Origin: Bacteroidota bacterium
GTDB taxonomy: Bacteria > Bacteroidota > Bacteroidia > Palsa-948
Assembly (NCBI GenBank): GCA_003164895.1
Contig: PLUL01000030.1
Location: 23,971-87,970 of the forward strand
Reading direction: 5' to 3'
DNA: 64,000 nt
Both the position numbers and the translations under genes were made by a program. The notes under the pieces were generated by a model. The model had not been told where the DNA came from and made no database searches. It was given only the letters and a program-made list of their open reading frames with translations. This document shows, piece by piece, positions 61,668-64,000 of the stretch. The first letter of the stretch is position 1, and every line of letters starts with the position of its first letter.

Positions 61668-61675
61668 CAAAGATA
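61668..61675 (-). promoter_or_regulatory. -7 element of the nucleotide-sugar operon
   Basis: TATCTTTG on the minus strand exactly fits TAnnTTTG, 28 nt before the GTG at 61639. It would drive the seven genes from 61639 down to 55313. Confidence 0.65.
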
Positions 61676-61777
61676 GAAATTCAATGAAATAAAATGGAAA
61701 TGTTATTACTTGAGGATTTCAAACGAAAAATATCCTATTTTGATAGTTCAATATGACATACGAAATATTCAAAGATT

Positions 61778-62767
61778 CTATTTTACATATTTCTCAAAAC
61801 TCTTATGCTCAACTTTATTTAATTCATCTTTGTTAAGAGATTTGAAATAAGCGTAAGTAATTTTCAATCCTTCGGCTCGCGAAACTTTTGGTTCCCATCC
61901 AAGAATCTTTCTTGCTTTGGTAATATCGGGCTGACGTTGTTTGGGATCATCCTGCGGAAGCGGAAGAGAAATTAATTTTTGTTTAGTGCCGGTGAGTTTA
62001 ATAATTTCTTCACCAAATTCTTTAATCGTTATTTCAGATGGATTGCCGATGTTCATCGGTTGTGTATAGTCGCTCTTCAGCAATCGATAAATTCCTTCCA
62101 CCAGATCATCCACATAACAAAATGAACGCGTTTGCGAACCATCGCCAAACATGGTGAGATCTTCACCACGCAATGCTTGTCCGATAAAAGCAGGAAGAAC
62201 TCTTCCATCGTTCAATCTCATCCTCGGACCGTAAGTATTAAAGATTCGAATAATGCGAGTTTCCAAACCGTGATAGGTGTGATATGCCATCGTCATGGCT
62301 TCCATAAAACGTTTTGCTTCGTCATAAACGCCACGAGGTCCTACCGGATTTACATTGCCCCAATATTCTTCTGTTTGTGGATGTACCAGCGGATCGCCAT
62401 AAACTTCTGAAGTGGAAGCTACCAGTATGCGCGCATTTTTTGCTTTAGCGAGTCCTAAAAGATTATGTGTACCAAGCGAGCTTACTTTTAAAGTTTGAAT
62501 TGGAATTTTTAAATAATCAATTGGCGATGCAGGCGAAGCAAAATGTAAAATATATTTCAAATCTCCTTCAATAGAAATATGTTTGGCAACATCGTGATTG
62601 ATAAATTGAAAATCAGGATTTGAATTCAGATGTGCAATATTTTTCAAATCACCGGTAATAAGATTATCCATGCCGATGACATGATAACCTTCTTTAATAA
62701 ATCTATCGCAAAGATGTGACCCGAGAAAACCAGCAGCGCCAGTAATTAATACGTTTTCTTTTTTCAC
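61778..62767 (-). CDS. UDP-glucuronate decarboxylase (UXS)
   Basis: The 329-residue extended SDR has [80 protein letters not shown] (YxxxK) and [20 protein letters not shown], the hallmark sequence of UDP-xylose synthase. It converts UDP-glucuronate (from Ugd at 52448) to UDP-xylose. It starts with GTG, overlapping the stop of the PD40 protein as GTGA. It may be transcribed with that gene rather than with the operon below, from which it is separated by 138 nt. Confidence 0.94.
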   Translation of the reverse strand: MKKENVLITGAAGFLGSHLCDRFIKEGYHVIGMDNLITGDLKNIAHLNSNPDFQFINHDVAKHISIEGDLKYILHFASPASPIDYLKIPIQTLKVSSLGTHNLLGLAKAKNARILVASTSEVYGDPLVHPQTEEYWGNVNPVGPRGVYDEAKRFMEAMTMAYHTYHGLETRIIRIFNTYGPRMRLNDGRVLPAFIGQALRGEDLTMFGDGSQTRSFCYVDDLVEGIYRLLKSDYTQPMNIGNPSEITIKEFGEEIIKLTGTKQKLISLPLPQDDPKQRQPDITKARKILGWEPKVSRAEGLKITYAYFKSLNKDELNKVEHKSFEKYVK

Positions 62768-64000
62768 AATTTTTTCTTTAACTTTATATTTTTTGTAACC
62801 TCCGGACTAAATTTTAAAACTTCATCAAATATATTTATGTCTTCAGAATAAGATTCATAACCATCGGCGGTAACTTTCATGCTCCATTTTCCGGGAGTGA
62901 GCGACATCACAAAATAGCAATTGTTTGGATCGGGAATATAAACTCCATGCAACTCTTTCTTCGTTTTGTCAAATATTTCAATTTTAGCATTTCTTATTTT
63001 GCCCAAAGTATCAGTTGTTGAAATATAGCCATGATAAATTGTTTCTTTCGCTTCCACATCCTGAAGCACCACACGATAAATATCCAAATCGCCAAGTCCT
63101 CCTTCGCGCATGGCAGAGAGATATGCAATTCTTCCACCGGAAGTAAAACTAATATTCACATCGTCATCGGAAGTATTAATAGGATAACCCAGATTTTTTG
63201 GTGCAGACCAAGTCTGTTCCGTTTCGTCCCAAACAGATTTAAAAATATCAAATCCACCCATACTTGAATGTCCTTGAGAAGCGAAGTAAAGTGTTTTACC
63301 ATCTTCCGAAAACTGAGGAAATTCTTCCTTGTATTTTGTATTGATGTTTGGCCCAAGATTTTTCGGTTCACTCCATGATCCGTTCGGCAATTTGCGCGAG
63401 ATATAAATATCTGTCTCGCCATAATTTGGATTGTCGGGAGTGCTGGGTCTGCTGCTCGAAACCAAAAGAACTTCTTCTTCGGTTGCCGGATTTTTCCTGA
63501 TAGATGCAGAAGTTTCAAGCCCTCCATTAATACTTTCTGGCAAGCGTTCGGGTTTTAACCAGGGAGTTTTATTATTCAGCCGCCTCGAAATCCAGATATC
63601 TCCAAATTCCTGAGTGTGATCGATATAAAAAAGCATAATTGTACCATCGTCTGACACATCAACTACCTGTTCATCAAGATCAGTATTTATAACAGTTCCT
63701 ACACTCTGCGCCTTTCCCCATTTACCGGCTTTCGTAGTAGAATAAAAAATATCGGATGGATATAATCCATCAAATTCCGTAGATGCAGCTGTGGGGCTTT
63801 TTCTCCGAGTAGTAAAATATAAAGTAGATTCATCGGGCGAAACTATAGGATAATAATCCGCGAACTCGCTATTCACATTCTTGCCAAGATTTTCAAACGT
63901 TACATTCAATGGATGTTTAACTAATTCCGCTCCGTTGTGGCATTGCTCTATCAATCTATCTACTGCTTCAATTCCTTTTTTGTCTTTGGATATTTTTTCT
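62764..64000 (-). CDS. PorE-like PD40 protein, C-terminal part (5' end outside window)
   Basis: The frame is open to the window edge (reading [20 protein letters not shown] before the first possible internal start), so the N-terminus is missing. Visible are PD40 propeller units ([60 protein letters not shown]). A regulatory-like domain follows ([20 protein letters not shown] and onwards), ending [11 protein letters not shown]. It ends there, with no OmpA domain, unlike the complete relative at 14667-17810. It could be a periplasmic scaffold. GTGA overlap couples it to UXS. Confidence 0.85.
   Translation of the reverse strand, partial: EKISKDKKGIEAVDRLIEQCHNGAELVKHPLNVTFENLGKNVNSEFADYYPIVSPDESTLYFTTRRKSPTAASTEFDGLYPSDIFYSTTKAGKWGKAQSVGTVINTDLDEQVVDVSDDGTIMLFYIDHTQEFGDIWISRRLNNKTPWLKPERLPESINGGLETSASIRKNPATEEEVLLVSSSRPSTPDNPNYGETDIYISRKLPNGSWSEPKNLGPNINTKYKEEFPQFSEDGKTLYFASQGHSSMGGFDIFKSVWDETEQTWSAPKNLGYPINTSDDDVNISFTSGGRIAYLSAMREGGLGDLDIYRVVLQDVEAKETIYHGYISTTDTLGKIRNAKIEIFDKTKKELHGVYIPDPNNCYFVMSLTPGKWSMKVTADGYESYSEDINIFDEVLKFSPEVTKNIKLKKKL

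Noticed and set aside
1-64000. tRNA genes, prophage, integrative element or restriction/defence system
   Set aside because: I found no cloverleaf pattern, integrase, transposase, phage structural gene or recognisable defence gene in reading all visible genes.

Overview
The window looks like chromosomal DNA from an uncultured-type member of the Bacteroidota. The evidence is an LpxC-FabZ fusion, a fused RibBA, a type IX secretion (T9SS) C-terminal sorting domain, PD40/OmpA proteins of the PorE type, a three-gene proton-translocating transhydrogenase, and repeated TAnnTTTG-type -7 promoter elements in place of sigma70 boxes. The base composition is AT-rich. Genes are packed with many ATGA or TAATG overlaps. 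I found no phage genes, CRISPR array, tRNA or rRNA.

Layout. 1-2.5 kb: the end of an ACR3 arsenite exporter, a nested palindromic repeat, a YciO/Sua5-family protein and a secreted protein of unknown function. 2.5-6.6 kb: two polytopic membrane proteins, then rplT, rpmI and infC (the last with a non-standard start codon). 6.7-12.1 kb: a complete RND efflux operon (adaptor, pump, TolC). 12.1-14.7 kb: a loose region with a 14-unit, 21-bp tandem repeat, a possible frameshifted small gene and a beta-barrel protein. 14.7-20.3 kb: a PorE-like TPR/PD40/OmpA protein, ispH, and an Omp28-like T9SS cargo. 20.5-28 kb: uvrA, a glycosyltransferase, then lptF/G and two more glycosyltransferases. 28-33.6 kb: ribBA and a beta-barrel, then the lipid A genes lpxD, lpxC-fabZ and lpxA. 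33.7-38.7 kb: DUF1015, YggS, ComEC, an Smr protein and the RNase P RNA. 38.8-49 kb: the transhydrogenase, a VanX-like peptidase, a pseudouridine synthase, an AsmA-like protein, a histidine kinase with a duplicated sensor, and hemW. 49-64 kb: waaA and a large nucleotide-sugar block.

How they work together. The dominant theme is the cell envelope: lipid A and Kdo (lpxA/C/D, waaA), LPS export (lptF/G), and surface polysaccharide. The right-hand 13 kb encodes the steps to make UDP-GlcNAc-derived uronic acids (a WbpA/TviB-like dehydrogenase, a WbpB-like oxidoreductase, a WbpE-like aminotransferase, a WbpD-like acetyltransferase and a TviC/WbpP-like epimerase). It also encodes UDP-glucuronate and UDP-xylose (Ugd plus UXS), a dTDP-glucose dehydratase and a CpsB-type PHP phosphatase.

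What the genes do not explain is a set of short-period repeats. Heptanucleotide (7-bp) tandem repeats recur inside or next to genes (waaA three times, uvrA twice, a YggS-family gene, the signal peptide of the outer-membrane protein next to waaA, and several gene leaders). A 21-bp minisatellite (3 x 7) has a decayed relative 2 kb away. A dispersed GATTACACCGAT inverted repeat occurs three times. The five-copy heptamer in a signal peptide is positioned like a phase-variation switch. This is a hypothesis from the sequence alone.
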